Source: Chitinophagaceae bacterium
GTDB lineage: Bacteria > Bacteroidota > Bacteroidia > Chitinophagales > Chitinophagaceae
Length of the DNA: 41,898 bases
Assembly (NCBI GenBank): GCA_014879545.1
Contig: JACSRV010000108.1
Span: 1-41,898, forward strand
Reading direction: 5' to 3'
This document shows, one piece after another, positions 18,055-28,095 of this stretch (position 1 is its first letter; the number at the start of each line of letters is the position of its first letter). The notes beneath the pieces are model-generated. The model was not told where the DNA came from. It saw nothing but the letters and a program-made list of their open reading frames with translations, and made no database searches. The position numbers and the translations under genes were made by a program.

Positions 18055-18513
18055 TTATCTGATAGTGTGTAACACCTTTTTTGTGAAACAACAAGAGGTA
18101 GGCCGGCTGTAATAGTAATATGCAATGCTGTCTGCAGCGTAGTAGTAGGTTAGTGCGGTAGTGTCGGGAAAAACACCCTGACTGAAGAAAATATATTTAT
18201 CGGCAGCAGACCATATAGCGAAACCCAATGTATCGTTTGCGATAACAACAGTGGAGTCGTTGAGAATTGCAACATTGTAGGTTTGGGTGTCGTTTTTACC
18301 CGTAACCGGAAAGAAACCGGTAGTATCGGTGCCGACAAAAGTATGCGCACCTTCCATTTTTTTGGTGTAGTCTTTGGGGCCGGTTGTTGTAACTGCAGGG
18401 GGTGGCGGTGGCGGATTAAAAGGAGTTTGTTTTTCTTTTCTGCAACCTATGATCGAACCGATGGTGACAACCACCAAAACAACCGGAAAAAGGAGACGGA
18501 TATTATTATTCAT
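18055..18513 (-). CDS. Hypothetical lipoprotein (start reassigned to 18513)
   Basis: MNNNIRLLFPVVLVVVTIGSIIGCRKEK lipoprotein signal; upstream track start lacks signal character. Confidence 0.65.
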   Translation of the reverse strand: MNNNIRLLFPVVLVVVTIGSIIGCRKEKQTPFNPPPPPPAVTTTGPKDYTKKMEGAHTFVGTDTTGFFPVTGKNDTQTYNVAILNDSTVVIANDTLGFAIWSAADKYIFFSQGVFPDTTALTYYYAADSIAYYYYSRPTSCCFTKKVLHTIR

Positions 18514-18628
18514 TTTGAGAGCAAGTATATCGCAAAGGTACATCTCACATGATTTTAATTGCTGACGAAGGACAGGATGAGGAAATCTGTTGTATTTCAA
18601 ATAGGTAAAAATATCCCACATTTGCCGT

Positions 18629-19099
18629 ATGAACACTACAACAATTCAGGACAACGCACTTGCCCTCTATCAGAGCTTACTGCAACAATGGAACAAACGC
18701 CAAGCCTCGGGTATGGCTGGCCTGTTTGCATCAAACGGCATCCTTATTGGTTTTGACGGAAGCCAACTGAACGGACAAAAAGAGATCTACATCGTGCTGG
18801 ATGAAATATTCAGTAATTTCCCGACGGCTGCGTATATTTCAATTGTCAAGGAAATCCGTGTGCTTTCAGAGTCATCGGTGCTACTAACTGCCGTTGCAGG
18901 AATGGTTGCCGAGGGGCACTCAGACATCAGTCCGGAGGTAAACGCTGTTCAGAGCATGACCGCTATGCTTGAGGACGGGAAATGGAGAGTTGCGTTACTT
19001 CAAAGCACGCCTGCCACATTCCATGGCCGCCCTGAAATGGCTGAGCAGCTTTCTGCAGACCTGCGCCATGTATTGCAAAGCTCTGCAACACAGAACTAG
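18629..19099 (+). CDS. SnoaL-like/NTF2-fold protein
   Basis: YQSLLQQWNKRQASGMAGLFASNGILIGFDGSQLNGQKEI...GMVAEGHSDISPEVNAVQSMTAMLEDGKWRVALLQSTPA. Confidence 0.8.
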   Translation: MNTTTIQDNALALYQSLLQQWNKRQASGMAGLFASNGILIGFDGSQLNGQKEIYIVLDEIFSNFPTAAYISIVKEIRVLSESSVLLTAVAGMVAEGHSDISPEVNAVQSMTAMLEDGKWRVALLQSTPATFHGRPEMAEQLSADLRHVLQSSATQN

Positions 19100-19133
19100 A
19101 CCAATATTAGTGATTCCATCAGCATTCTAATGC

Positions 19134-19163
19134 AAACAGGCGACCAAACGGTCGCCTGTTTTA
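19134..19163. terminator. Bidirectional terminator between convergent genes
   Basis: ACAGGCGACC-AAAC-GGTCGCCTGT perfect 10-bp stem, TTTT on the right, AAA on the left. Confidence 0.8.
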
Positions 19164-19183
19164 ATATAAACTCAATTTCGGGA

Positions 19184-22100
19184 TCACTCTTCATCATCAC
19201 CGCCACCCTGAGCCTGGCGACCTGCCGCTTTGAGCAGTTCCAGAATCTTAGGATCCTTCTGCATACCTTCCAAACGGGAGAAAAGAGATTTGGCGTAAAC
19301 ACTGTCGCCTTCCTGCATTGCTGCCTGAGCGATACCACCCAATATTTGGTATTGCTGTGTTACTACGTCTGCAACCGCATATCTGCCCTCGTCGTTGAGG
19401 CTTGATATCCATGACATAGTTTGAGACGAGCTCTTCTTGATCTTCTCAGCAATTTCCATAGCTTTCTTCCTTTCACCCGCACGGTAATAAGCAGTTGCCA
19501 TAAAATAGCCCGAGTACTCATAACTGTAAGGGTAAGAGCGATCGCTTATACCATTGTACACCTTATCGAGGACCTGTAGCGCTTTTTCACGCTGCCCGTC
19601 AGCAACCAGCTGGTTTGCCAATGAAGCCGCATTCATGCGATACGTGATCAAAACGTGGCGGTTAGGCTCATCAAAATAGACATCATTGCGATCAGCACCA
19701 CCGAAAGAGAACGTTTTCATGAATAGATCGTAGCTTTTCTTCGTATCAAGTGAGCCGGTGATGCTATAATTCACTTTTACAGAATCATTCACTTTGAACG
19801 GCATCAGTCGGTTAACCATACCTTCGAGCCTCATGTACTCACCGGTTCCGGCATAGTCGCCCTGACGGAGACCTGCATCGAAATAGAGAGGACGTTTCCA
19901 GCCATCGCGCGCTACCGCTGCAATGATATTCATGACTGCGATGTCACTCTTGGTAGCACCATTTTTAGGGAATGTGAACTTCATATCGGTAGACAAACGA
20001 GCGGTATCTTCAGCAGACATCCAGCCACGTTTCACAATTTCTTCTTTGCTCAGGGTAGGAACAAAGAAATTCTTGACCGGCATGTAATTAACACCTTCAG
20101 GACCACGTTGCGCCTTTTTAGCCGGATCATCGCTGTTCATGAAGTTGCATATATCGATCAGATTGAAGAACTGATCCTTCGGTATTTTCAGGTTCGGATT
20201 ATCGAGGTACTGCACGTAATTGTGATTATCGCCCAGATAATCTTTTTTGGTCCAGATCATCGGAACCGCCGGTGCGTCGTTGATCCTATAGTTGAGTTGA
20301 TCGATGTACCAGTCAATCCCCAAGAGACTCGTGTTGATGATCCTAACGTCCTTACGGAATCCTTCCACCTCCTGTATGTACCACAATGGATAGGTCTGGT
20401 TGTCGCCATAAGTGAAGAGAACGGCGTTGGGGGCGCAGCAAGAAAGTGTGTTGCGGGCTTCAGCATGAGCCAGTGTCTTGCGACCGCGATCATGGTCATC
20501 CCACTCTTCTTTTGCCATAAGAACAGGTGCCACAAGTAAACTGAGTGCTACAGCTCCATAAGCGGCAGCGGCGCCTTTACCCATTGACTTCATAAACCAC
20601 TGATACAACATGAGTACGCCTAATCCAATCCAAATGGTGTATGTGTAGGTACAACCCGCAAAAGCGTAGTCGCGCTCACGTGGCTGGACCGGAGTCATGT
20701 TGAGGAAGATACCAATAGCAGCGCCCGTGAAGAAAAATAGTGTCATCACCACAATACCATCCCTCTTATTGCGGTTGAACTGGTAGAGAAGACCCAAAAT
20801 TCCTAAAGCAAAAGGCAGCAGATATAACTTGTTGTGAGCAGGACTGTTGCTGAGGTCGCCCATTTCATCAGTGTTGCCAAGTCCGCGCATCTTATCAATG
20901 AAAGTTATGCCAGATATCCAGTTACCCCTCATCGGGTCACCCTGTCCTTCCACATCGTTCTCGCGACCGGCGAAGTTCCACATAAAGTAGCGCCACCACA
21001 TCCAGTTCATCTGATATTGGAAGAAGAAACGGAAGTTGTCGACAGTGGTCGGATCATCATTTTCGCCCAGATTCAGATAGCTGCGATAGAAACTACCGTG
21101 GCTCGGATTGTTGTAGTCCCATATGCGCGGGAAGAAGTGTGTCTGGCTTTTTCCTGTCATCGGATGTACGCCAAATACAGGCTCACTCTTGTTGCCAACC
21201 TGGATGTAGGCATCTTTACCATCTACTTTAGATGCAGCCCACATCGGCTTCGAGTTGTCAACATCGGTGTATACGCTATTAAAATATGGACCCGTAAACA
21301 GTGGCTGCTGTCCGAATTGTTCGCGGTTCACATAATCCAGGAAACTCATCGGGTTGTCAGGGTTGGTCATGTCTATCGGCACATCAGCACGTGACCGGAT
21401 GATGGCGGTGAAATAGCACGAATAACCAATGATGATGAACATAACACACAGAACACCGGTGTGAACGAGGTACCAACCTTTCTTCTTTGCGAAAAGCAGG
21501 AAGAACACGAGGGAAGCACACATCAACAAAAGGAAAACGATAGCACCGGTGTCGAAAGGCATACCAAGACCATTGGTGAAGAACCTGTCGAAACTTGAAG
21601 CAAAACGTGGAATATATTGGATTACGCCAAACTGAACGAATGCCAGCACTACGCAACCTACAAGAAACGCGATGACTGTACCTTTAGGTGTAGCCTCATA
21701 TCTACGGAAGTAGTAGATCATAGCCAGGGCCGGAATTGTAAGGAGGTTCAGCAAGTGCACACACACCGAAAGACCGATAAGGAATGAGATCAATACTATC
21801 CAGCGGTCGGCATGCTTGTTATCAGCGATGTGCTCCCACTTCAGCATTGCCCAAAACGTAAATGCTGTAAATAAAGAAGAAGTGGCGTACACCTCAGCCT
21901 CTACAGCGGAGAACCAGAAGGTATCGGAGAACGTACAAGCCAATGCACCGACAACACCTGCGCCCATTATCGCAACCGTCTGTGACATATCCGGCTCACC
22001 CTCTGTAGCAAGCAGGCGTTTGGCAAAATGTGTAATGGTCCAGAAAAGGAACAGGATGCTAAACGCACTTGCAAGCGCTGAAAGCGAGTTGATCATAAAC

Positions 22101-22342
22101 GACGCGTTTGGCGCAGGACCGCCAGTGAGCGCTTCACCACCGGCAAACAGCGCAAAAATGCGTTGCAGCAACATAAAGAATGGTGCTCCCGGTGAGTGTC
22201 CTACTTCAAGTTTGTATGCGCACGACAAAAACTCCCCGCAATCCCAGAAACTGGTGGTTGGTTCCATCGTTTTCAAGTACACGATCGCAGCGATAGCTCC
22301 TATGATCCAGCCGGTAAGATTGTTGACTTTACGGTAATTCAT
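19184..22342 (-). CDS. DUF2723-like multi-pass membrane protein (putative glycosyltransferase)
   Basis: N-terminal LKTMEPTTSFWDCGEFLSCAYKLEVGHSPGAPFFMLLQRIFALF typical of DUF2723; multiple TM segments; C-terminal TPR-like region. Confidence 0.92.
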   Translation of the reverse strand: MNYRKVNNLTGWIIGAIAAIVYLKTMEPTTSFWDCGEFLSCAYKLEVGHSPGAPFFMLLQRIFALFAGGEALTGGPAPNASFMINSLSALASAFSILFLFWTITHFAKRLLATEGEPDMSQTVAIMGAGVVGALACTFSDTFWFSAVEAEVYATSSLFTAFTFWAMLKWEHIADNKHADRWIVLISFLIGLSVCVHLLNLLTIPALAMIYYFRRYEATPKGTVIAFLVGCVVLAFVQFGVIQYIPRFASSFDRFFTNGLGMPFDTGAIVFLLLMCASLVFFLLFAKKKGWYLVHTGVLCVMFIIIGYSCYFTAIIRSRADVPIDMTNPDNPMSFLDYVNREQFGQQPLFTGPYFNSVYTDVDNSKPMWAASKVDGKDAYIQVGNKSEPVFGVHPMTGKSQTHFFPRIWDYNNPSHGSFYRSYLNLGENDDPTTVDNFRFFFQYQMNWMWWRYFMWNFAGRENDVEGQGDPMRGNWISGITFIDKMRGLGNTDEMGDLSNSPAHNKLYLLPFALGILGLLYQFNRNKRDGIVVMTLFFFTGAAIGIFLNMTPVQPRERDYAFAGCTYTYTIWIGLGVLMLYQWFMKSMGKGAAAAYGAVALSLLVAPVLMAKEEWDDHDRGRKTLAHAEARNTLSCCAPNAVLFTYGDNQTYPLWYIQEVEGFRKDVRIINTSLLGIDWYIDQLNYRINDAPAVPMIWTKKDYLGDNHNYVQYLDNPNLKIPKDQFFNLIDICNFMNSDDPAKKAQRGPEGVNYMPVKNFFVPTLSKEEIVKRGWMSAEDTARLSTDMKFTFPKNGATKSDIAVMNIIAAVARDGWKRPLYFDAGLRQGDYAGTGEYMRLEGMVNRLMPFKVNDSVKVNYSITGSLDTKKSYDLFMKTFSFGGADRNDVYFDEPNRHVLITYRMNAASLANQLVADGQREKALQVLDKVYNGISDRSYPYSYEYSGYFMATAYYRAGERKKAMEIAEKIKKSSSQTMSWISSLNDEGRYAVADVVTQQYQILGGIAQAAMQEGDSVYAKSLFSRLEGMQKDPKILELLKAAGRQAQGGGDDEE

Positions 22343-22486
22343 GATACATTATTGGTAAGGCGACAAAAATAACAAAAGTTGCCAGTTATCAACATTTTAG
22401 TTGTTGAATAAAGGTTAATAACCGGAAGAGAAGCCCGACCACAAGAGATCGATCGGGAACGTATATCGGAGAATACTAACTAAAAA

Positions 22487-23080
22487 CTAAACAAGGAGGT
22501 TTGCAAGACTCTTTTTAACAAGGTCTGAATCTATCGCTTGCACCAATTGAAAAGTTGGAATGGTCCTTAGTTGCTCCATTATAATATGCGCGTCATGTTC
22601 CGGTTCGGCAGTTTGGACAAGCCACAGGAAGTCGAGATGCTTGGCCTCGGGCAACAAAGTTTTTTTGCCACTTTTAAGCTGGTATAGTAAGTGACTATGT
22701 CCGCTATTGGGGACCTTGTGCAGAAAGGTAGAAAAAAAATACTTATCCGTTTTGTCGCTTTCAGGCACAGGGGCCGTGTCGAACATTGATACCTGCAACT
22801 GTCGCCCACCTTGCTTCAGTGTCTCCTTACCTGAGCGTGTTTCGTTCATCTCGATGAGGTTTTCAGGTACGTTCTCAAAACACATATCAAGAATTTTGTT
22901 TACCAACCAGCAAAAACGATATGCGGGCACGGCAGCAGAAACACCTATCAGTGCTGAGCCAGCAAAGAAACTATCGCGCATTTCGCCCACATCCAACACA
23001 TTACTTGCCATAGCAACAAACGGTAGATAAAAGTGTATTTTCTCAAAGGTACGAGTAAAATATTGTCTTAACTTCGCCAT
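22487..23080 (-). CDS. Hypothetical protein
   Basis: 197-aa ORF divergent from sucA; no family recognised. Confidence 0.6.
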   Translation of the reverse strand: MAKLRQYFTRTFEKIHFYLPFVAMASNVLDVGEMRDSFFAGSALIGVSAAVPAYRFCWLVNKILDMCFENVPENLIEMNETRSGKETLKQGGRQLQVSMFDTAPVPESDKTDKYFFSTFLHKVPNSGHSHLLYQLKSGKKTLLPEAKHLDFLWLVQTAEPEHDAHIIMEQLRTIPTFQLVQAIDSDLVKKSLANLLV

Positions 23081-23103
23081 CCATTTTAGAACCAGCTAAC
23101 CAG

Positions 23104-25839
23104 ATGAAAGACTTCTCTTACGTAACAGGTCCTACCCCAGCCTATATTGAATCATTGTACCAGGAGTTCACTAACGACTCGACCACGGTAGATCCTGAAT
23201 GGAAAAAATTCTTCGAAGGATTTGATTTTGCAGTCAACAATGGTTTGGCTACTTCAGACAATGGGAAAACACCCGTCACTGCCGGACAGGCAGAAAAGGA
23301 GATCGGAGTGTTCGAGTTGATCCGTGCTTATCGTAAAAAGGGTCACCTTGTTGCCACTACCAATCCGATACGTGCGCGGAAAGACCGTAAAGCCCACCTG
23401 GAGATAGAGCGATTCAATCTGTCTCAGGCTGACATGGAATCTTCTTTCTTTGCCGGCAAATTCATCGGTCTGCCAAATGGCAAGTTGAAGGACATCGTAG
23501 CAAAACTGAAGAAACTGTATGCCGGAAATGTGGGTGTGGAGTACAGATACATAAACGATAACGACAAGTGCCAGTGGGTTCAGGAGAAGTATGAGGAGCT
23601 GATGTCAACTCATCTTTCTGTGGACCAAAGAAGGCGCATACTTGAGAAACTCAATGAAGGCGTGATCTTCGAAAAGTTCCTCAATACCAAGTTCATAGGC
23701 CAGAAGCGTTTTGGCCTGGAGGGTGGTGAGTCAACCATTGCTGCACTGGATACGATCATAAATGATGCAGCTGATGCAGGTGTGCAGGAAGTGGTTATAG
23801 GGATGGCCCACCGTGGAAGGCTCAATATCCTGGCCAACACGTTGAAAAAGACCTACCAGCAGATATTCTCGGAGTTTGAAGGTAACATGCCGGAAGACAT
23901 GACAATGGGGAGTGGTGACGTAAAGTATCACCTTGGTTTCCAGAGCGATATCGTTACTCCAAACGGAAAGGCCATCAATGTACAGTTGGCACCGAATCCT
24001 TCGCACCTCGAAGCGGTTAACCCTGTCGTATCCGGGTTTGCTCGTGCTAAGGCAGACACACTGTATAATAAAGAATACGACAAAGTTCTTCCGATACTTA
24101 TTCACGGTGATGCGGCAGTTGCCGGCCAGGGTATTATATATGAGTTGTTGCAAATGTCTAAACTGGCCGGATATTACACCGGTGGTACCATTCACTATGT
24201 GATCAACAACCAGATCGGTTTCACTACAGACTTTGACGACGCTCGTTCTGCCGACTACTGTACCAGTGTAGCTTCTATGGTCCAGTGCCCGGTTCTCCAC
24301 GTAAACGGAGACGATGCCGAAGCGGTTGTTAAATGCAGCATGCTTGCAACGGCATATCGCCAGAAGTATAATGAAGACATCTTCATAGATATGGTTTGCT
24401 ACAGAAAGCATGGCCATAACGAAGGTGATGAACCAAAATTCACACAGCCACAATTATACGCGCTGATCGAGAAACATCTCAATCCGCGCGAGATATATGC
24501 TCAATATCTTAAAGAACATATTGATGCTGACGTGCAGGCGATGGCGAAAGAAATGGAGACACGTTTCTGGAACGACCTGCAGCAGCGTCTTGACGAAGTA
24601 AAACAAAAACCGCTGCCGTACAAATATCAGAAACCTGAAATGTGGTGGAAGGAACTTCGTAAGGCGGCAGTTGCTGACTTCGGGAAATCGCCGGTAACGG
24701 CCATCACAGAAGCTCAATTCAGGCAGTATTTCAGTGCGCTGATGAAGTGGCCTGAAGGATTCAGTCCTCTGCGAAAAGTAGAGAAACTCCTGCAGGACAA
24801 AATAAAGTTGTTTGAGACAGACGGAAAAGTAGACTGGGCAACCGGTGAACTTCTCGCCTACTCCAGCCTGTTGGCAGATGGTCATGATGTGCGACTGAGT
24901 GGTGAAGACGTAAAACGTGGTACATTCTCGCACCGTCATGCGGTTATATACGACCAGAACACGAACATTCCGTACAACCGTCTGGATAAGATAAACGACA
25001 AACAAGGTGTGCCTTACATCTATAACTCCCTTTTGAGTGAATATGCAGTTCTCGGGTTTGAATACGGGTATGCGATGGCAAACCCACATAACCTTGTCAT
25101 CTGGGAGGCACAATACGGTGACTTTGCCAATGGTGCTCAGATCATCATTGATCAATACATAGCAAGTGCTGAACAGAAATGGAGCAATATGAACGGCCTT
25201 GTGATGCTGTTGCCGCACGGGTATGAAGGCGGCGGCCCTGAGCACTCAAGCGCCCGTCTGGAACGTTTCCTCCAGAATTGTGCCGAGTACAACATGGTGA
25301 TCACCAATATCACTACAGCAGCCAACTTCTTCCATGCGCTTCGCAGGCAAATGAAGTGGGAATTCCGCAAACCGATGGTGAACTTCTCTCCAAAAGCAAA
25401 CCTCCGTCACGTTCGTTCATACTCAGCACTGTCTGAATTCACGCAAGGTTCTTTCAATGAGGTATTGGACGATCCGAACATCAAGACGGCTTCGAAAGTG
25501 AAGCGAGTACTCTTATGTTCAGGCAAAATGTACTTCGACCTCAGCGAAAAGCAACTTGCAGAAAACAGGCTGGATGTAGCAATAGTTCGTCTGGAGCAAC
25601 TTTACCCACTACCCGTTGATCAACTGAACGCGCTTCGCGAGAAATACAAAAAGGCTGAGTGGATATGGGTGCAGGAAGAACCGCAGAACATGGGTGCTTG
25701 CTGGTTCTTGCAGATCAGCTTGGGTGAGTCGTTCAAGATGAAATACATTTGCAGGAACGCAAGTGCATCTACAGCAACAGGTTTTGCCAAGAAACATGTA
25801 ATTGAGCAAACATCACTGTTAGAACAGGCGTTTTCTTAG
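23104..25839 (+). CDS. sucA: 2-oxoglutarate dehydrogenase E1 component
   Basis: FELIRAYRKKGHLVATTNPI, GMAHRGRLNILANTLKK, HGDAAVAGQGIIYE, QEEPQNMGACWF. Confidence 0.97.
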   Translation: MKDFSYVTGPTPAYIESLYQEFTNDSTTVDPEWKKFFEGFDFAVNNGLATSDNGKTPVTAGQAEKEIGVFELIRAYRKKGHLVATTNPIRARKDRKAHLEIERFNLSQADMESSFFAGKFIGLPNGKLKDIVAKLKKLYAGNVGVEYRYINDNDKCQWVQEKYEELMSTHLSVDQRRRILEKLNEGVIFEKFLNTKFIGQKRFGLEGGESTIAALDTIINDAADAGVQEVVIGMAHRGRLNILANTLKKTYQQIFSEFEGNMPEDMTMGSGDVKYHLGFQSDIVTPNGKAINVQLAPNPSHLEAVNPVVSGFARAKADTLYNKEYDKVLPILIHGDAAVAGQGIIYELLQMSKLAGYYTGGTIHYVINNQIGFTTDFDDARSADYCTSVASMVQCPVLHVNGDDAEAVVKCSMLATAYRQKYNEDIFIDMVCYRKHGHNEGDEPKFTQPQLYALIEKHLNPREIYAQYLKEHIDADVQAMAKEMETRFWNDLQQRLDEVKQKPLPYKYQKPEMWWKELRKAAVADFGKSPVTAITEAQFRQYFSALMKWPEGFSPLRKVEKLLQDKIKLFETDGKVDWATGELLAYSSLLADGHDVRLSGEDVKRGTFSHRHAVIYDQNTNIPYNRLDKINDKQGVPYIYNSLLSEYAVLGFEYGYAMANPHNLVIWEAQYGDFANGAQIIIDQYIASAEQKWSNMNGLVMLLPHGYEGGGPEHSSARLERFLQNCAEYNMVITNITTAANFFHALRRQMKWEFRKPMVNFSPKANLRHVRSYSALSEFTQGSFNEVLDDPNIKTASKVKRVLLCSGKMYFDLSEKQLAENRLDVAIVRLEQLYPLPVDQLNALREKYKKAEWIWVQEEPQNMGACWFLQISLGESFKMKYICRNASASTATGFAKKHVIEQTSLLEQAFS

Positions 25840-25868
25840 GTTTCGAGAAGCGATAGGAATAAATATTC

Positions 25869-25902
25869 AGAGCGGAACCAGACAGTTCCGCTCTGTTTTT
25901 TT
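25869..25902 (+). terminator. Rho-independent terminator after sucA
   Basis: CAGAGCGGAAC-CAGACA-GTTCCGCTCTG followed by T run. Confidence 0.88.
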
Positions 25903-25930
25903 GTACCGACCGTGTGGATGATAATTCTGG

Positions 25931-26659
25931 CTACTTCCTGATCCATGCAATAAGGTCGGTCATTACTTCTCTGCTTATGGTGTGATCCATACCGGGGTAA
26001 GTATGAAACTCAGGCACGAGACCGATCTCTACCAATCGGTCATTAGCTGCTTTTCCGTCGGCGTAGGGCAAACGGGTGTCGGCCGTACCATGGGCAATAA
26101 ATACTCTAAGCGACTTCAATTTATTATCCGCACGAATTGATGACATAAGACCACCTGACATCTTACCACTCAACACACCAATCCCTTTTATCCTATTTGG
26201 CGATGATGTACCGACCTCGTAACTCATCATTGCGCCCTGACTGAACCCGACCAAATAAACCTTACCCGGATCGGCCTGATATTTCTTTACGGCTTCATCA
26301 ACAAACTTCAGGATGAGTTCTTTGCTGTGTGCAATGTGCTCCGGTTTACCGCTATATTTTCCGTTGACCAACTCGCGTTCAAACCACTGATATCCTCCGA
26401 CATCGGCTTTGTATGGGGCCCTTGCGGAAATGACAAGATATTCGGAAGGAAAGAACTGACTCAAACCCAACAGATCTTCTTCATTGCTACCGTAACCATG
26501 CAGCAGAATGACCAAAGGACGTTTTGTAGCTTTCTGAGCTCTCTCGGCCAAACGATATTTCAAGGACAGCCCGGACTCGAGGCCGGCGGTACTTTGACCA
26601 TGTGCAACTGCACCGATCATTGAAATAAGTACACAAAAAAATATAGCTACACTTTTCAT
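25931..26659 (-). CDS. Secreted alpha/beta hydrolase (phospholipase/carboxylesterase type)
   Basis: LLHGYGSNEEDLL, GFSQGAMMS nucleophile elbow, HGTADTRLPYADG and GMDHTI catalytic regions; signal peptide. Confidence 0.9.
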   Translation of the reverse strand: MKSVAIFFCVLISMIGAVAHGQSTAGLESGLSLKYRLAERAQKATKRPLVILLHGYGSNEEDLLGLSQFFPSEYLVISARAPYKADVGGYQWFERELVNGKYSGKPEHIAHSKELILKFVDEAVKKYQADPGKVYLVGFSQGAMMSYEVGTSSPNRIKGIGVLSGKMSGGLMSSIRADNKLKSLRVFIAHGTADTRLPYADGKAANDRLVEIGLVPEFHTYPGMDHTISREVMTDLIAWIRK

Positions 26660-26720
26660 AAAGTCAAATGTAGCTATAAATCAAACTTGCCCGAAATCCG
26701 GGCAGGAAATGATATATCTG

Positions 26721-27839
26721 TTAATATACAGTACCCTTGATGCGCAGGTGTGACAACATTGAGCTGCCAATCAGAGAATCGACAGTTTTGTTTGTAATGG
26801 TGATCTTACCTGTTCGCATAGCGCGAGCTGTAAACAGACCCAACACGTTCTCGCCCTTAATGTTGGTATAAACAGGTGCAATTTCACTACCCGTGAGACC
26901 TGTTCCTGCTGCCTGAGTTGCTATCCTGTAGTTATTGTAATGAGATGTACTCAGGTACATAGACATATCGCAACGATCGAGGAAACGGATAACATTGTCA
27001 GGTGCCGGCCCCATGCCTGAGTTGATCGCATTGAATAATGTCTTATTTTCAATCTTGTACTGAACATTGGCATTGGAAACACCAACGTACCCTGCGTCCA
27101 TATCGAAATAGCGTGCAGTCTTAGTTTTTGCAACAATATCAGAATCAACCCAGTTAAAACGAATGATTGCTTGTGCTATAGTGGCCGGACTAGTTTCTTT
27201 GACGTTGGGGCTGCTATAGAACACATAATTAGCAGGTGGCACATAACTGGCATCGAACGTATAATAACGGAAGGGCAATGACGAGAAGAAACTCATGCCT
27301 GATGTGTTGATGTCATTATTGTCAACAGGGTAAAACGTAAATCCGGGACCGGTAGCAGAAACAGGGACTCTGTTATCAATTACCGGAGCATCGGCTGAAT
27401 CTGTAACACCGGTTGCAACGTTGGTGATCTTCAACCTGTATATATAGGACGGATTCAGTGTACCTTTAAACTTATAGGCGTAGTTGGGAGATGTTAAGAA
27501 AAGGCCAGGTTGTTTGGTATAACCCTCCTGCGTCAGATCCACTTTGTCGAGGTGTATGGAATCAACGTAAAAGTACTTTTCAGTAGCACTGTATCGCTCA
27601 ATCCTTACGTTCAGGTTAGCATAGAAATTAGAATCAACTTCCTTTGCCATGTTCACGGCACTTTTGTTCTCGTCAATAAAGGCTTTCTGTATACGAATGT
27701 AGTGAGCCGTATCAGCCATATCGAGAAAACCGTATACAACTGTGATATCCTTGTAGGGTGCTGCAACGTCAAATTTTTCTGAGCAAGATGTTCCCAACAA
27801 GGTGCTTGCCGCGATCAGGGAAAGGAGAGATTTTTTCAT
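26721..27839 (-). CDS. Hypothetical lipoprotein
   Basis: Lipobox LLGTSCSEKF; 372 aa; no confident family. Confidence 0.75.
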   Translation of the reverse strand: MKKSLLSLIAASTLLGTSCSEKFDVAAPYKDITVVYGFLDMADTAHYIRIQKAFIDENKSAVNMAKEVDSNFYANLNVRIERYSATEKYFYVDSIHLDKVDLTQEGYTKQPGLFLTSPNYAYKFKGTLNPSYIYRLKITNVATGVTDSADAPVIDNRVPVSATGPGFTFYPVDNNDINTSGMSFFSSLPFRYYTFDASYVPPANYVFYSSPNVKETSPATIAQAIIRFNWVDSDIVAKTKTARYFDMDAGYVGVSNANVQYKIENKTLFNAINSGMGPAPDNVIRFLDRCDMSMYLSTSHYNNYRIATQAAGTGLTGSEIAPVYTNIKGENVLGLFTARAMRTGKITITNKTVDSLIGSSMLSHLRIKGTVY

Positions 27840-28064
27840 TTTACTTTGGCTCTAAAAACAAAAAGCGAACAAAGATAACCGAATCCACGACATTTGAACA
27901 ACGTGCCTGCCTAAGGTGATGCAAATAATCGTTAAAACGATGATCCAATAGACGCAAACCCAATTATCTGAACGAATCAGCCACAATTACCAAACCCTAT
28001 GTGCTGTAAGTCGGTCTTTCATAATACTTTTCGACATTGGAAGTAACATTTTGCAAAAATAAAT

Positions 28065-28072
28065 TACATTTG
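28065..28072 (+). promoter_or_regulatory. Candidate -7 box TACATTTG upstream of the 1363-aa secreted protein gene
   Basis: Matches TAnnTTTG; TTG at 28037-28039 is a possible but distantly spaced -33 element. Confidence 0.4.
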
Positions 28073-28095
28073 TAAATATTGATAAGCACCTCTAT

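Noticed and set aside
20834-21394. 186-aa antisense ORF inside the DUF2723 gene
   Set aside because: Antisense shadow of a membrane-protein gene; no recognisable domain.
23731-25245. Two consecutive long antisense ORFs (240 and 263 aa) within sucA
   Set aside because: Shadow ORFs on the opposite strand of a strongly conserved gene; no protein family features.
26687-26705. Hairpin GCCCG-AAAT-CGGGC as a terminator for the 26721-27839 gene
   Set aside because: Stem is short and not followed by a proper T run on the minus strand; too weak to call.
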